DNA of 64,000 bases from Paraburkholderia acidicola (GCF_002362315.1 NZ_MTZV01000001.1:1-64000); one strand, 5' to 3'. Numbered from the stretch's first letter, positions 17,161 to 32,100 are shown. The notes: generated by a model not told the origin, from the letters alone. A program made the numbers and translations.

Positions 17161-20100
17161 TCGCGCTTGGCTGAACCTTTCTGCGATTACGACGGTGCCC
17201 GCAACTACGATTGCGGACGCGCCTGCAACTTCGCCAGCAACTGCGACGTTGCCCACAGTTGCGACTGCGAACGCAACTACGACTGCGGATGCAACTACGC
17301 GCACAACTGCGACTGCGACTGCGCCCACTGCTGAAACAGCATCAGCAACGCCCCCCACCGACACCACCGCCTGGCCCCCGATCGCGATCATCGGCCTGAG
17401 CGGCCGCTACCCGCAGGCCGCCGACCTCGACGCGTTCTGGCGCAATCTGCGCGAAGGGCGCGACAGCATCGTCGAAGTGCCCGCCGAGCGCTGGCCGCTC
17501 GACGACTTCTTCGAGCCCGACCCGGACCGCGCGATCGCGAGCGGACGCAGCTACGCCAAATGGGGCGGCTTCCTCGAGGGCTTCGCCGACTTCGATCCGC
17601 TGTTCTTCAATATCTCGCCACTGGAAGCCATGGGCATGGACCCGCAGGAGCGCCTGTTCCTGCAGACCTCCTGGCACGCGCTGGAAGACGCCGGCTACAC
17701 CCGCGACAGCCTCGCCGCCCGCTGCGGCAGCCGCGTGGGCGTCTTCGCCGGCGTTACCCGCAACGGCTTCGGCCTGCTCAGCGTCGAGGCCTGGCACGAA
17801 GGCAGCACGGTGTTCTCGCAGCCGGCCTTCAGCTCGATTCCCAATCGTGTGTCCTATGCGCTCGACCTGCGCGGCCCCAGCCTGCCGGTGGACACCATGT
17901 GTTCCTCCTCGCTGACAGCGATCCACGAAGCCTGCGCGGCTCTCCATCGCGGCGACTGCGTGATGGCGCTGGCCGGCGGGGTGAACCTGTGCGTGCATCC
18001 GGCCAGCTATGTGGGCCTCGCCACCGGCAAAATGCTCTCCACCGACGGACGTTGCCGCAGCTTCGGCGCGGGCGGCGACGGTTACGTGCCGGGCGAGGGC
18101 GTGGGTGTGGTCGTGCTCAAGCCGCTGGCCGCGGCGCTCGCCGACGGCGATCGCATTCATGGCGTGATCCGCGCCACCAGCGTCAACCACGGCGGGCGCA
18201 CCAATGGTTTCACGGTGCCCAATCCGCTGGCGCAAGCGGAGCTGATCGCCGAAAGTTTGCGCAAGGCCGGCATCCATCCGCGCACGATCAGCTACGTGGA
18301 GGCGCACGGTACTGGCACGGCCTTGGGCGACCCGATCGAAATCAGCGGTCTCGCCCAAGCCTTTGCCCCGCATACCCAGGATCGCGGCTTCTGCGCGCTG
18401 GGGTCGGCCAAGTCGAACCTGGGCCATCTGGAGGCCGCCGCGGGCATCGCCGGTCTGACCAAGGTGCTGTTGCAGATGCGTCATGGCGAACTGGTGCCGA
18501 GCCTGCACGCCGAGGAACTGAATCCGAATATCGATTTCGACGGCACGCCTTTCGTCGTGCAGCGCTCGCTCGGCCCCTGGGCGCAACCGCATTTGAGCTT
18601 GGACGGCGAGGCGCGCAGCTATCCGCGGATTGCCTCGGTGTCTTCTTTCGGTGCCGGCGGCGCGAACGCACATCTGCTGGTTGAGCAATTCGAGGCACCG
18701 GCACACGCATCGACGCCGTCGGCATCTGTGCAGCCCCAGGCCATCGTGCTGTCCGCGCGCAATGAAGACCGCTTGCGGGCGATGGCGCAAGCCTTGCTGG
18801 AGGTCGTCGAAGGCGATGGTGATGGCGGTGTGGCTACCCCGGCGGCTGGGCTGAGCACCTGGTTGACCCACGAACTGGCCGCTATCGTCGGCGTTGATTC
18901 GTCGGCGATCGATGCACATGAGGCCTTGATCGATCTCGGCGTGGACGTTCTGCATCGCACGCGCTGGTATGAGCGGGTGCAGGAGCGCCTGCGCCTGTCC
19001 TGGTCGCTCAAGGATTTTCTTGATCAGGGCAGTGTGCAGCAACTGGTGGAAAGTCTGCTGCGCGAGCATGGCAGCGTGCTGTCCGCGCATTTCCCCGTTG
19101 CGTCTGTCACTACCGGGCTGTCGCTGGCCGACCTCGCCCATACCCTGCAGACCGGACGCGAGGCAATGCAGGAGCGCCTCGCTTTTGTGGCCGCCGATCT
19201 CTCACAGGTCGCCGCGGGTCTGCGCTGCTTTCTCGGTGATGGCGAAGCAGTCGAGTTATGGCACGGTCGCGCGCGGCGCGGCCGCTCGCTGCCGGCCCAG
19301 CCGGACGAGGCGCAGAGACTCGCCTGGGTTCGGGCGCAGGAATGGTCGCATCTCTTGCCTGCCTGGGTCGGCGGGCACGAGGTGGCGTGGCGGCAACTGC
19401 CGGGCACGCAGGGCGCGCGCCGCATCGGCTTGCCGGTCTACCCCTTTGCCACCGAGCGCTACTGGATCGATCCGCAAAGCCTGCGGCCGAGACCGGCTCG
19501 GGAAGTGGCAGCCAACCCCCGGCTGCATCCGCTGGCTCAGCAGCGCAGCGATGTCGCCGACGGGGTCGGTTTTCGCAGTCGCTTCAGCGGTGAGGAGAGT
19601 TTTTTTCGCGATCACCAGGTCGGCGGCCGGCGCATTTTTCCCGGCGTGGCCTACCTGGAAATGGCGCGCGCGGCGGCGAGTCTCGCTGCGGGCGGCACCG
19701 TGGTCCGTGGTTTGCGTAACGTGGTCTGGGCGCGTCCCGTCGAAGCCGGTGCTGAGGGCGTGGTGGTGGATCTGCGCCTGCAGTCGCAACAGGAGGGCGT
19801 CTGGCGCTATGAAGCGCTGGCCGCCGATGGCGCAAGCCACAGCCAGGGCCTCGTGAGCGCGGTGGCACCCGCAGCGTGTGCCGATCTGGATTTGACGCAG
19901 TTGCGCGCGCGTATGCAACACGGAACCGTCGAGGCCGCGACTTTCTACGAGGCCTATGCGGCGATGGGTATCGCCTATGGGCCGGCCCACCGCGGTTTCG
20001 TGCAGGCGGCGATCGGCGAGGGCGAACTGCTGGCCGAACTCTGTTTGCCTGCGGCTGTGCAGGTGGACGCACACGCTTATGTGCTGCACCCGAGTCTGCT

Positions 20101-23100
20101 GGATGCGGCCTTCCAGGCCACGCTTGGCCTGTACCTGCTCGGCTCGCGCGCGGATAGCGCCCAGGCGATGCTGCCGTTTGCACTGGAGACGCTGGAAATC
20201 CATCGCGCGTGCGGGGAGCGTGTCTGGGCCTGGATCCGCAGCAAGGGTGCCCGGGGTGGCGTAGAGAAATTCGACATCGAACTCTGCGATGCGCAGGGCC
20301 GTCTCTGCGTACGCATGCTGGGGTTCTCCTCGCGCGTGCTGGAGGCACCGGCCTCGGCTCCGGCTCTGGCAACCCCCAGCCTGATGCTCAGCACTCCCGC
20401 CTGGCGAGCCGCGCCGCTCGCGATGGCCCTGCCTGATCCCGCGCTCAAGCGTCGCGTGTTGCTCGTATCGATCGACTCGCAGCCAGGCTGGCAGGCGGCC
20501 GGCCTCGGTGAATCGCTCGAGGCGCGAGCAGCGCAGCCCGAAGAAGCCTGCGTCGCCCTGTATGCCCAGGTCTTCGAGCGGCTGAAATCGTGGCTCGAAG
20601 AGAAGCACCGCGAGACCTGCCTCTGGCAGGTCGCGATCGCGGGGCACGGCGTCGAGCTGTTGCTGGCGGGCCTGTCTGGCCTGCTGCGCAGCGCCGCGCA
20701 GGAAAGCCGCAAGCTGCTGGGCCAGTTGCTGATTCTCGAAGGGAACGAAGACCGGGCGAGCTTGCAGGCAAGGCTCGACGAGAATGCCGCCCAACCATTC
20801 GATGCGCTCGTGCGCTACCACGACGGGCGTCGCGAAACATGGTGTCTGCAGGAACTGCTCGCCGAGGCCACGCCGGCGCCGCTGCCCTGGCGGCAGGACG
20901 GGGTGTATCTGCTCAACGGCGGGGCGGGCGAACTCGGCCTGCTGTTCGCCGAGGAAATCACTCGCCGCGCGCCGGGCGCCACGCTCGTGCTGACGGGCCG
21001 CTCGGCGCTGGCGGCCGGCCGCCGCGCGCGCCTCGACGCGCTGCGGGAACAGGGCGTGCAGTACGTCTACGAACAGGTCGACGTGGCCAGGCGCGAGGCG
21101 GTGGAGGCCCTGGTCGCACGCATCACGGCTGAACACGGACGCCTCGACGGTGTCCTGCATATCGCGGGCGTATTGCGCGACAGCTACATCCTCAAAAAGG
21201 ACCGCGCGAGCTTCGAACAGGTGCTGGCTCCCAAGCTGCTGGGCACGGCGCATCTGGATCGGGCTACCCGCGGACTGGCGCTGGATTTCTTCGTGATGTT
21301 CTCCTCCAGCGCGGCGATTTTCGGCAATTTAGGCCAGGTCGACTACGCGAGCGCCAATGGCTTCATGGATGCCTACGCGGCTTACCGGCAGGCCCAGGGC
21401 GGGTGCGGGCGCTCCCTCTCGGTGAACTGGCCGCTGTGGCGCGACGGCGGCATGGGCATGGAGGCGGCAACCGAGGAGATGATGCTCGCCAACACCGGCA
21501 TGGTCGCGATGCGCACGCAGAGCGGCTTCGCCGCGTTCGCCCGCGCGCTCGTCAGCGGATTGCCGCAGGTGGCGGTGATGGAAGGGCTGGCTGAACGCAT
21601 GCGTCAGAAGCTGCTTGGCGTGCCGGCGCCGGCCGTGGCGGCTGCTGCCACAGCTGCTGTTGCTGTCGAGTCGAAGGCAGTCGCCGCAGTGTCCACACCG
21701 CCCGCATCAGTTGCGCCCGCTGGGGTCGATCTGGGCGAACTGGTTGCGCGGGTGTCGCGCAGCCTGCGCCAGCTGGTCAGCGAGCTGCTGAAACTGGAGC
21801 TGGAACAGATCGACATCGAGGACGACCTGAGCGACTACGGTTTCGACTCGATCACCTTCACGAGCCTCTCCAACCGGATCAACAAGCAATTCGGCCTCGA
21901 GCTGATTCCGACGATCTTTTTCGAATACCCGGATATCGCCGGCCTTGCGGCCTATCTGGCCGAAGAGCACCAGGACGCCTTGATCGTCAGCCTGGGCATG
22001 GCTGTGCCCGTGGCCGGGGTGCTTCACGCGCCACCATCGGACGCGCTTTCCGCAACGCCTATCGACCGGCCCCACGACCCGCTTCACGAGTCATCTTCCG
22101 CGCCAGCCCTACCCACACCGGAGCTTCCCATGCCGCAGGCAGCAAGCCGCACGACGCCAGCGCCAGTGCCAGTGCCAGTGCCAGTGCCCGCGACGCCGGA
22201 GTCCGCGCCGCGCCGTGGCGTAGCCATCGTCGGCATGAGCGGTAACTTTCCCGGCGCCGATGGCGTGGATGCGCTATGGCAACTGCTGGAGCAGGGCGTC
22301 GACGCCATCAGCGAGGTGCCAGCGAGCCGCTGGGACTGGCGCAACTGCCTGCCCGCCGGAGAATCCGAAGCGGTGCGGGCGCGGGTGCGTTGGGGCGGCT
22401 TCATCGATGGCGTGGATCGCTTCGATCCGTTGTTCTTCGGCATCTCACCGCGCGAAGCCGAATTGATGGATCCGCAGCAGCGGTTGTTGCTCACCTATGC
22501 CTGGCTCGCCATCGAAGATGCCGGCTATGCGCCGCAATCGCTCGCCGGCAGCGACACCGGATTGTTCGTGGGCACGGCGGTGGGCAGCTACGGCAGCCTC
22601 GTCGTGCAGGCGGGGCGCAGCCAGGATGCCTATAACTCGACGAGTTCAGTGGCCTCGATCGGCCCGAGCCGGGTGAGCTATTTCCTGGACCTGCACGGCC
22701 CCAGCGAGCCGATCGAGACCGCGTGTTCCAGTTCCCTCGTGGCGGTGCATCGTGCGGTGCAGGCCATCGAAAGCGGCGCGTGCGAGTCCGTGCTGGCCGG
22801 CGGCATCAATACCATCGCCACGCCGGAGGCGCACATCGCCTTCAGCAAGGCCGGCATGCTGTCGGTGGACGGGCGGTGCCAGACCTTCTCCGCCAAAGCC
22901 AATGGCTATGTGCGCGGTGAAGGCGTGGGCGTGCTGTTCCTCAAGAACCTGGCCGCCGCCGAGCGCGACGGCGACACGATTCACGGTGTGATCATCGGTA
23001 GCGCAGAAAACCACGGCGGCCGCGCGACCTCGCTGACTGCGCCTAACCCGAAGGCCCAGGCCGCCCTGCTCAAGGCCGCCTACGCGAGAGCCGGCATCGA

Positions 23101-26100
23101 TCCGCGCCAGCTCGGCTACATCGAAGCCCACGGCACGGGTACCGAGCTGGGCGACCCGATCGAGGTCAATGCGCTCAAAAGTGCCTTCAAGGATCTCTAT
23201 CAGCGCGTCGGCGCCGATACCCCGGCGCAGGCGCACTGCGGCCTCGGTTCGATCAAGACCAATATCGGCCATCTGGAACTGGCCGCCGGCGTGGCGGGCA
23301 TCATCAAGGTGTTGCTCCAGCTCAGGCATCGCACGCTCGTGCGCAGCCTGCACGGCGAGGAGGTCAATCCCTATGTGCAGCTCGAAGGCAGCCCGTTTTA
23401 TCTGGTGCAGGAAAATCGTCCGTGGCAGGCGCCGCTCGATGCGCAAGGTCAGCCACAACCGCGCCGCGCGGGCGTCAGTTCGTTCGGTTTTGGCGGCGTC
23501 AATGCCCATGTGGTGATCGAGGAGTATCCGGCGCGGGCGCCGGCCGCAGCCGAGCCGGGGCAAGGCCCGGTGCTGGTGCCCTTGTCCGCGAAGAACGGCG
23601 CGCGCCTGCGCGAAGCGGCGGCGCGGCTGGCCGATTTCGCCGCAGCGCACGCCGACGATGCCGCGGTGGATCTCAGGGATCTCGCCTATACCCTGCAGGT
23701 GGGGCGCGACGCGATGGAGGTGCGCCTCGGCCTGATCGTGCAGGGCAAGGCCGAGCTGGCCCAGCGCCTGCGAGCATGGCTCGACGATGCAGCCAGCGGT
23801 GAGGTGATTCAGGGCGCGCGCGGCAAGGCGCAAAAAGAGGCGCTGGCCGCCTTCACCGGCGACGAGGAACTGGCCGGGGTGGTGGAGAACTGGTGGCACA
23901 AAGGCAAGCACGCCAGGCTGCTGGATGTGTGGGTCAAAGGGCTGGAGATCGACTGGACGCGTCTGCAGACAGGCGCCGGGCGCCGGCGCATCAGTCTGCC
24001 TGGTTATCCGTTCGCCGATGAGCGCTACTGGCTGAAGCCTGTGGTCACTGCGGCTGCTGTTGCGCCAGCCGATCGGCAAGCGGAACCGGCGTTGTTCTTC
24101 GAAGAATCCTGGCAGCAGTATCAACCGCAGCCACAGCCGCTCGCCGCCGCGCGGCCACGGACCCTGCTGTGCTGTCTGTCGCAAACCCGGCATCAACAGG
24201 CTTTGCGTGAGGCGCTGGCGCAGCGCTGCCCCGAACTGCAGGTGATCTTCCTGAGTCGTAGCCAGGCCGGGCAGGACCAGCCGCTGGATCCGCGCGAGCG
24301 GCGGGGCTGGACCGCTGCGCTGCTTGCGGCGGAGCAGGCCGGCGCGACGATCGATGCGCTCGCCTATCTGTGGCCGCTGGAAGAAGCTGGCCTGCGTCTT
24401 GCCGAGGCGGTGCCGGTGGGCCTCGTCCAGGCGTTGGGCGACATGACGACGCGGCCCGCGCGCCTGGTGCTCGGCGGCGAATACGCCGACGAACTCGAAC
24501 GCAGCCAGCTGGAAGCATGGATTGGTCTCGAGCGTTCGCTGGGACTGGCGCTACCCGGCTGCAAGGCCGCGACGGTCTTGCGCGCAGCAGGGGATTCCGT
24601 CGATTGGGCGGTGTGGGCGCAGTTGCTGGACCTCAGCCTGAGTGAGGCCGAGCCACGCAGCCTGCTGGCCAATGAACAAGGCTTGCAGCGTCTGCGGGTG
24701 CAGCCGCTTGAGTTAACACAGGCCGGCACACCCGACCCGCAGGCACTGGGTCGTACCGTGCTGATCACCGGCGGCGCCGGCGGCCTCGGCCTGATCTTTG
24801 CCCGTCATCTGGCCGCCAGCCGCGGCTGCAATCTGGTGCTGGTCGGTCGCTCGCCGCTGGATGCCGCGCGCCGGGCTTCCCTGCAGGCGCTGCAGGCGGC
24901 GGGCAGCGAAGTCCTGTATCTGTCCGCCGATGTCGCCGACGTCGCGGCCATGCGTGAAGTGGTGGCACTGGCGAGAGCGCGCTTCGGCAGCATCGACAGC
25001 GTGATTCACGCGGCAGGACTGCAGCATGCCGTGCCGCTGGCCGACAAGCAGGCCGACGACGTTCGGCGCGTGCTCGATCCGAAGATCCGAGGTGCCCTGG
25101 TGCTGGACGAGGTGCTGGCAGCCGAGCCGCTGCGCTTCGTTTGTTACTTTTCCTCGAGTTCCGCCGTGCTCGGCGATTTCGGCTCCGGCGACTATGCCGT
25201 GGCCAATCGTTTCCTCGCCGCCTATGCGCTGGCGCGCGAGCAACGCCGTGCGCGTGGCGAATGCGCCGGGCGCAGCCTCGCGATCGAATGGCCGTTGTGG
25301 CGCGACGGCGGTATGGGCGTCGGCGACGATGAGCGCACGGCCTTCTACCTCAAGACGAGCGGCCAGCGTTTGCTGGAGCGGGCCGCGGGACTGGCGGTGT
25401 TCGAACGATTGCTGGCTGGCGCTCCGTCGCGTGTGCTGGTTCTGGTGGGTGAGCGCGAACGCCTGCATGGCTTCCTTGGCCTTGCCACCGTTGCCACTGT
25501 TGCGCCCGTCGTCGCGGCGGTGCCTGCTGTCGCGCCGCTGCTTCTGCCGCAGGGCTTGTCGCTGGAAGACAGCGTGGCCGCCGAATTGACCGCCTTGATC
25601 GGCCACCAGGTGAAGCTCGCGCCCGAGCAACTGGATGCCGATGCCAGCCTGGCCGACTTCGGTCTGGATTCGATCGGCCTCGCCGAGCTGGCCCGCCAGC
25701 TGAGCGCGGTTTACCGCATCGAGCTGGCGCCCTCGATCTTTTTCGCGTACTCGAATATCGCGCGGCTGGCCCAGTATTTTCTCGACAAACATCGTGGCGA
25801 GCTGGAGGCGCATTACCGCGAGTTGCGGTCCGGCGCGGTGGCTGTGGTGGAAGCGGAGCCCGTAGTCGCGCCGGCTGCGGCTTCTGGCGACGCTCAGGCC
25901 GCAGCGTCCGTAGACACTCGGGCAGCAGTGCCCATTGACACTCAGACGACGGTGCCCGGCGGCGCTCAGGCCGCAGCGCCTGTCGACACTCGGGCAGCAA
26001 CGCGCGTCGACATTCAGGCAACAGCGCCCATCCGCACTCAGGCAGCCGTGCCCGTCGACACTCGGGCAACAGGGCTCATCGGCGCCCAGGCAGCAACGCC

Positions 26101-29100
26101 CATCAACACCCCCGCCCAGTCCGGCGTCCAGCCCACGCGGCGCGACGCGAACCCGTCACCGACGGCGCGCGAACCCATCGCGATCATCGGCATGAGCGGG
26201 CGCTTTCCCAAAGCGCGCGATATCGACGAGATGTGGCGGGTCCTTGTTGAAGGCATCGACGCGGTGGAGGAAATCCCGTCGGAGCGCTTCGACTGGCGCA
26301 CCTACTACGGCGGCCGCGAAGTGCAGACGGGCAAGAGCAACAGCAAGTGGGGCGGTTGCATCGACGGCGTACGCGAATTCGATCCGCTGTTCTTCGAAAT
26401 CTCCCCACGCGAAGCGCTCAGCATGGACCCGCGCCAGCGCCTGCTTCTGCAGGAGTCCTGGAATGCGCTCGAGGACGCCGGCTACGGCCCGCGCCAGTTG
26501 CGCGCGGGCACCGTCGGCATCTTCGTCGGCGTGGAAGAGGGCGATTACCAGCGCGTGGCGCCGGATCTGGGCGTGACGTCCAACCATAACGGCATCCTCG
26601 CCTCGCGCCTGGCCTATTTCCTCGATCTGAACGGCCCGGTGCTGGCGATCAATACGGCCTGCTCGTCCGCTCTCGTCGCGGTGCATCAGGCGTGCGCCAG
26701 CCTGTCGAGCGGGGAATGCGACACGGCTATCGCGGCCGGTGCGAACCTGATCCTCACGCCGGAACCGTATGTGGGCATGAGCCAGGCCGGCATGCTGTCG
26801 CCGGATGGCCAATGCCGCGCCTTCGATCAGACCGCCAACGGCATGGTGCCGGGCGAGGCCGTGGCGGTGGTGGTGTTGAAGCGCCTGTCGAGCGCGCTGG
26901 CAGACGGCGATCCGATCCGCGGCCTGATCCGGGGCAGCGGCATCAACAACGATGGCCACAGCAACGGCATCACAGCACCCAACGCGCTGGCGCAGACCAG
27001 CCTCGTGCGTCAGGTTCAGCGAGCCGCCGACGTGGTGCCGGCGCAGATCGATTATGTCGTGACTCACGGCACCGGCACGCGCCTCGGCGATCCCGTGGAA
27101 ATCCAGGCGCTGGCCGAAGCCTTCGGGCCGTCGCCAGACGGCGAGGCCTATTGCGCCCTGACTTCGAGCAAGAGCAATTTCGGCCACACCTTCGCGGCCT
27201 CCGGTCTGGTCAGCCTGATCGGACTGATGCAGGCGTTCGAGCACGAAACCATTCCGCCCAGCCTGCATTGCACCGAGGAAAGCGACTTCATCGCCTGGCG
27301 CGACAGCGCCTTCTACGTCAACAAGACGACGCGGCCGTGGCCGCGCCAGACCCTGCGCCCGCGTCTCGGAGCAGTCAGTTCTTTCGGCATGAGCGGCACC
27401 AATGCGCACCTGCTGGTGCAGGAAGCGCCCGCGCTGGCCGTGCCCGTCGCGGCGGCGCCGCCCAGCGTGGTGCTGGCGCTGTCGGCCAAGACGGAAGCGG
27501 CTCTGCGCGAACGCCTGCTGGGCCTGCGCGACTGGCTGGCCAGCCCGGCGGCCGCGGCCTGCGAGCTGGCTTTGATCAGCCGTACGTTGCTGGATGGGCG
27601 TCATCATTTTGCGCATCGCGCCGCGGTCGTCGTGTCCGACAGGGCCGCGGCCATCGACGCGCTCGAACGTCTCGCAGCAGCGGATGGGACGGACGGGGCT
27701 GGCTACGCAGATGGTCCGAACTATCCGGACGGTCCCGCGTATTACCGGGGCAAGCAGCCGCGCGGCTTCAAGGGCGAGGAAGCCCTACGCCAACGTGCTG
27801 CGTCCTGGCCCGCGCAACGTCTGGACGATCCCGCTGCCTATCGCACACGGCTGCACGAGCTGGCGCAGCTGCATTGCCAGGGCTATGCCGTGGCATGGTC
27901 GGAACTGGACGGCCTGCAGGGGCTGCCCAGGATTCATCTGCCCGGCTATCCCTTCGCACGCGAATCGTATTGGCCCAAGGCGCGGACGCAATCGCTGGCC
28001 GAGGGGCCCGCCCAGTCGCCCACGGCTGCTGCTGCCTTCCAGGTAGCGACCCAGGCATCCACCGAGGTGCCCACCCAGGCACTCACTCAAGTGCCCGCAG
28101 CAGTGGCATTCGTTCAAGCACCTGCTCAAGCAACAACAGCGGCGGCACCCGCCCAGACACTCGCTCAAGTACCCGCGGCGGCGGCATTCGCTCGAGCATC
28201 GGCTCGAGCAACAACAGTGGCAGTACCCGCCCGTCCGATGCTGCGGCAAGACAGGTCCGACGAAACGCAGGGGCAATACACCGCGAACTTCAGCGGCGAG
28301 GAATTCTTCCTCACCGACCATCGCGTGCGTGGCCAGTCTGTATTGCCGGGAGTCGCTTACCTGGAGCTGGCGCGTGCCGCGCTCGAAATGCAGATCGGGC
28401 GTGCCGTGCAAGGCGGCTTGCAGGTGCAGCACGTTACCTGGGTGCAGCCTTTGCTGGTGGATGCGCCCGGAATCGAGGCGCGCATCGCCCTGCGTAGGCA
28501 GGAGAGCGGCGAATGGCGTTACGAGATCAGTAGCGGTGAAGTCGAGCGCCGTCTGCACGGCCAGGGCTTCTTGCGGCTGGACACGTTCGGCGAACCGGCC
28601 GCGCTGGATCTGCCGGGGCTGCGCCGCGCCTGCCAGTCAGGCACGCTCGACAGCGTGCCGTGCTACGCCGCCTACCAGTCGGTAGGAATTGAATACGGTC
28701 CCAGCTTCCGCGCCGTGCAGCGGGTCTGGGTGGGCGAGGGTGAGGCGCTGGCGCAGTTGCGCCTGCCGGCTACCGTCCAGCAGGGCAGCGACGCTTACGC
28801 CTTGCATCCGAGCATGCTCGATGGCGCGTTGCAGGCGAGCATCGGCCTGGCCATGGCGCAGGCGGCTCAGGGCGGGTCCGCGTTGAGCCTGCCGTTCGCT
28901 CTCGATAGTCTGGTCCTCTACCGGCCATGCCCGGCAGAAACCTGGGTGTGGATCCGCCCCACACCAGGCGCCCAGAGCAGCCGCGTGCGCAAACTGGATC
29001 TGGATCTATGCGACGCGCAGGGAAGGATCTGTGTCGCGTTGCGCGGTTTTTCCTCACGGCTGGTCGTGCAGCCGGCTGCGGCGCAGCCGGCCACTGGCGA

Positions 29101-32100
29101 AGCACCGGTTGAATCGAACAGTTCCGCCACGGCGCCGATGACCGGCGCGTGGCTGCCGGTCGGACCGACCGTGCTGGCGCCGGTATGGACGGCCCAGCTC
29201 GCCGAGCCTGCTCCGGCCTTGCCGGCGCCTGGGCGCCTGTTGCTGGTCGGCGGCGAAGCCGCCCAGCGCGAGACCTGGCAGCATGCCTGCCCGCAACTGA
29301 TCACACTGAATCCGGACCCGGCGACGACGGTGGACGAACTGCGCCACCACCTCAGCGGGATCGGCGTCATCGACGAACTGGTGTGGATCGCGCCCGCACA
29401 AAGCAGCATGAATCCTGGCGACGAAGCGTTGCTGGAAGCCCAGGCTGGCGGCGCGCTGGCGCTGTTCCGTCTGATCAAGGCCTTGCTGGCCGAGGGCTAC
29501 GCCAGCCGGCGACTCGCCTGGACCGTGATCACGCGCGCCACCCAGCAAGTGCATCCCATGGACGAAGTCGCGCCAGCTCATGCGACCGTGCACGGTCTGG
29601 CCGGCGCGCTGGCCAAGGAATATCCGCACTGGCCGCTGCGCTTGCTCGACCTCGATGCGCAGGGCGAGGACCCCACGCCGGCGCTGTGTCGCGCCGTGCC
29701 GCCCGGCGTGGGGGATAGCCGGGCCTGGCGGCGCGGCGAATGGTATGCGCGCGAACTGCTGGCGCTGACCGAGCCGACCCGCGGCGAGCGCCCGGCGCCG
29801 TATCGTGAGGCGGGCGTGTATGTGGTGATCGGCGGCGCCGGTGGTCTAGGCGAGGTATGGACGCGACATGTGATCGAGCATTACCGGGCCCAGGTCGTCT
29901 GGATCGGCAGGCGTGCGCCCGACGCGAGCTTGCAGGCACGCCTCACCGCCCTGTCATCCCACGGGCCGGCACCGGTCTACCTGCAGGCCGATGCCGGTGA
30001 CCGGCTTGCTTTGGCCCAGGCCCGCGCGACGATCGTGCAGCGCTATGGCCGTATCCACGGCGTCGTGCATTCGGCGCTTGTCTTGCAGGACCGCAGTCTC
30101 GCGCGGATGGACGAGGCCACGCTGGAAGCGGCGCTGCGTCCCAAGCTCGACGTGAGCGTGCGCATGGCCCAGGTGTTTGCCGAAGACGCGCTGGATTTCG
30201 TGCTGTTCTTCTCGTCGATGATGAGTTTTTCCCGCGCTGCGGGGCAGGGCAACTATGCCGCCGGCTGCACCTTCAAGGATGCGCTGGCCGAGGCGCTCGG
30301 GCGCCACTGGTCCTGTGCGGTGAAGGTGATGAACTGGGGCTACTGGGGCAGCGTGGGCGTCGTCGCCGACGCGCGCTACCAGGAGCGCATGAGCCGGGCC
30401 GGCATCGGTTCGATCGAGGCGGACGAGGCGATGGCCGCGCTGGAGCGCCTGCTCAGCGGGCCGGACGCGCAACTGGGACTGATCAAGCTGAGCCGTGCCC
30501 AGAGCGTGGAAGGCATCCGCGCCGATCTGCGTGGCGAACGCTATGGCGCCCCGGTGCCCGCACTGTTGCCGCAGCTCGCCGCCCGGGCGCTGCCGCCCGC
30601 GCATAACGAGCGGCGCGCAGCTGCACAGGCAGCCCTGCCGCCGCAGGCGATGCAGGCGCTGAGCCTGCGCCTGCTGGGTCAGGTCTTGCGCAGCTTCTCG
30701 ACGGATGGCCGGCATCTGTCTGGCCGCAGCACGGGTCTCGGTCTCGCCGGGCATTACCAGCGCTGGTACGACACCAGCCTGCGCCTGCTGGCCGCGGGTG
30801 GGCAGCTGGAACCGCTGACGAACGGCGACTATCGCATCCTCGGCGCGCAGCAGGACGCGTGGCCCGAGTGGGAAGCCGCCCGCGCGCCCTGGCTCGCGGA
30901 TCCGCAGCAACAGGCCTGGGCGCAACTACTGGAAGTGTGCTTGCGTGCTTTGCCCGACCTGCTGGTGGGACGCCGCAAGGCTACCGACGTGATGTTCCCG
31001 AATTCCTCGCTGCGGCTCGTCGAAGGCATCTATCGCGGCAATCCGATTGCCGATCTGTACAACCAGATCCTGTTCGACGCAGTGGAAGCGTATGTGCAGG
31101 AGCGCCTCGCACGCGACCCGCAGGCGCAATTGCGCGTGCTGGAGATCGGCGCCGGCACCGGCGGCACCAGCGCCGGCCTGCTGCAACGGCTGGACCGCTA
31201 TGCCGGGCATATCGCCGAGTACTGCTACACCGATCTGTCCAAGGCCTTCCTGCTGCATGCCGAGCAGCACTACGCGCCGGGCCGGGCGTATCTGCGCACC
31301 CAGCGCTTCAACGTAGAGGAGCCGCCGCAGAACCAGGGCATCGCCGTCGATACCTACGATGTCGTCGTCGCCGCCAATGTGCTGCACGCGACCGCGAATA
31401 TCCGCTGCACCCTGCGGCACGCCAAGGCGCCGTTGCGCGCCGGCGGCGTGCTGGTGCTGAACGAGCTGGGCGAGCTGAGCCTGCTGACCCATCTGAGCTT
31501 CGGGCTGCTGGACGGCTGGTGGCTGTATGAAGATCCGGCGCTGCGCCTCGACGGCTCGCCGGGTTTGTCGGCGGGGAGCTGGGAGCGTGTGCTGGCTGAG
31601 GAAGGCTATGCGCCGCTGTGGCGTCCCGCCGCGGACTGCAACCTGTATGGCCAGCAGGTGCTGCTGGCACAAAGCGATGGCCGGGTAAAGCGTACCGTGG
31701 CCGTGCAGGCGCCGTCCGCCGCGGTGCAGCCGCCCGCCGGTTCGCAGCCGGCTGCGGCTGTTTCGGCACAGTCTGCGCCGGTGTTCGAGCCGGTGTTCGA
31801 CGCGGTAATTGAGCCCGTGTTTGCACCAGCGCCGCAGGATCTCGAGCAGGCCGTGGCCGATCATGTGCGGGAGCTGCTGCGCGACTGCATCGGCCAGGGA
31901 CTGGACCTGGATCCGGCGACCATCGAGGCCGATCGCAGCTTCTCCGAATACGGCGTCGATTCAATCCTGGCGGTGCAACTGGTCAACGAGATCAATCGAC
32001 GGCTGGGCATCGTGCTGCAAACCACGGTCCTGTTTGACTACAGCCATCTGGACGCGCTGGCGGCACATCTGGAACAGGAATTTCAAGAGGCGTTGCGCGC

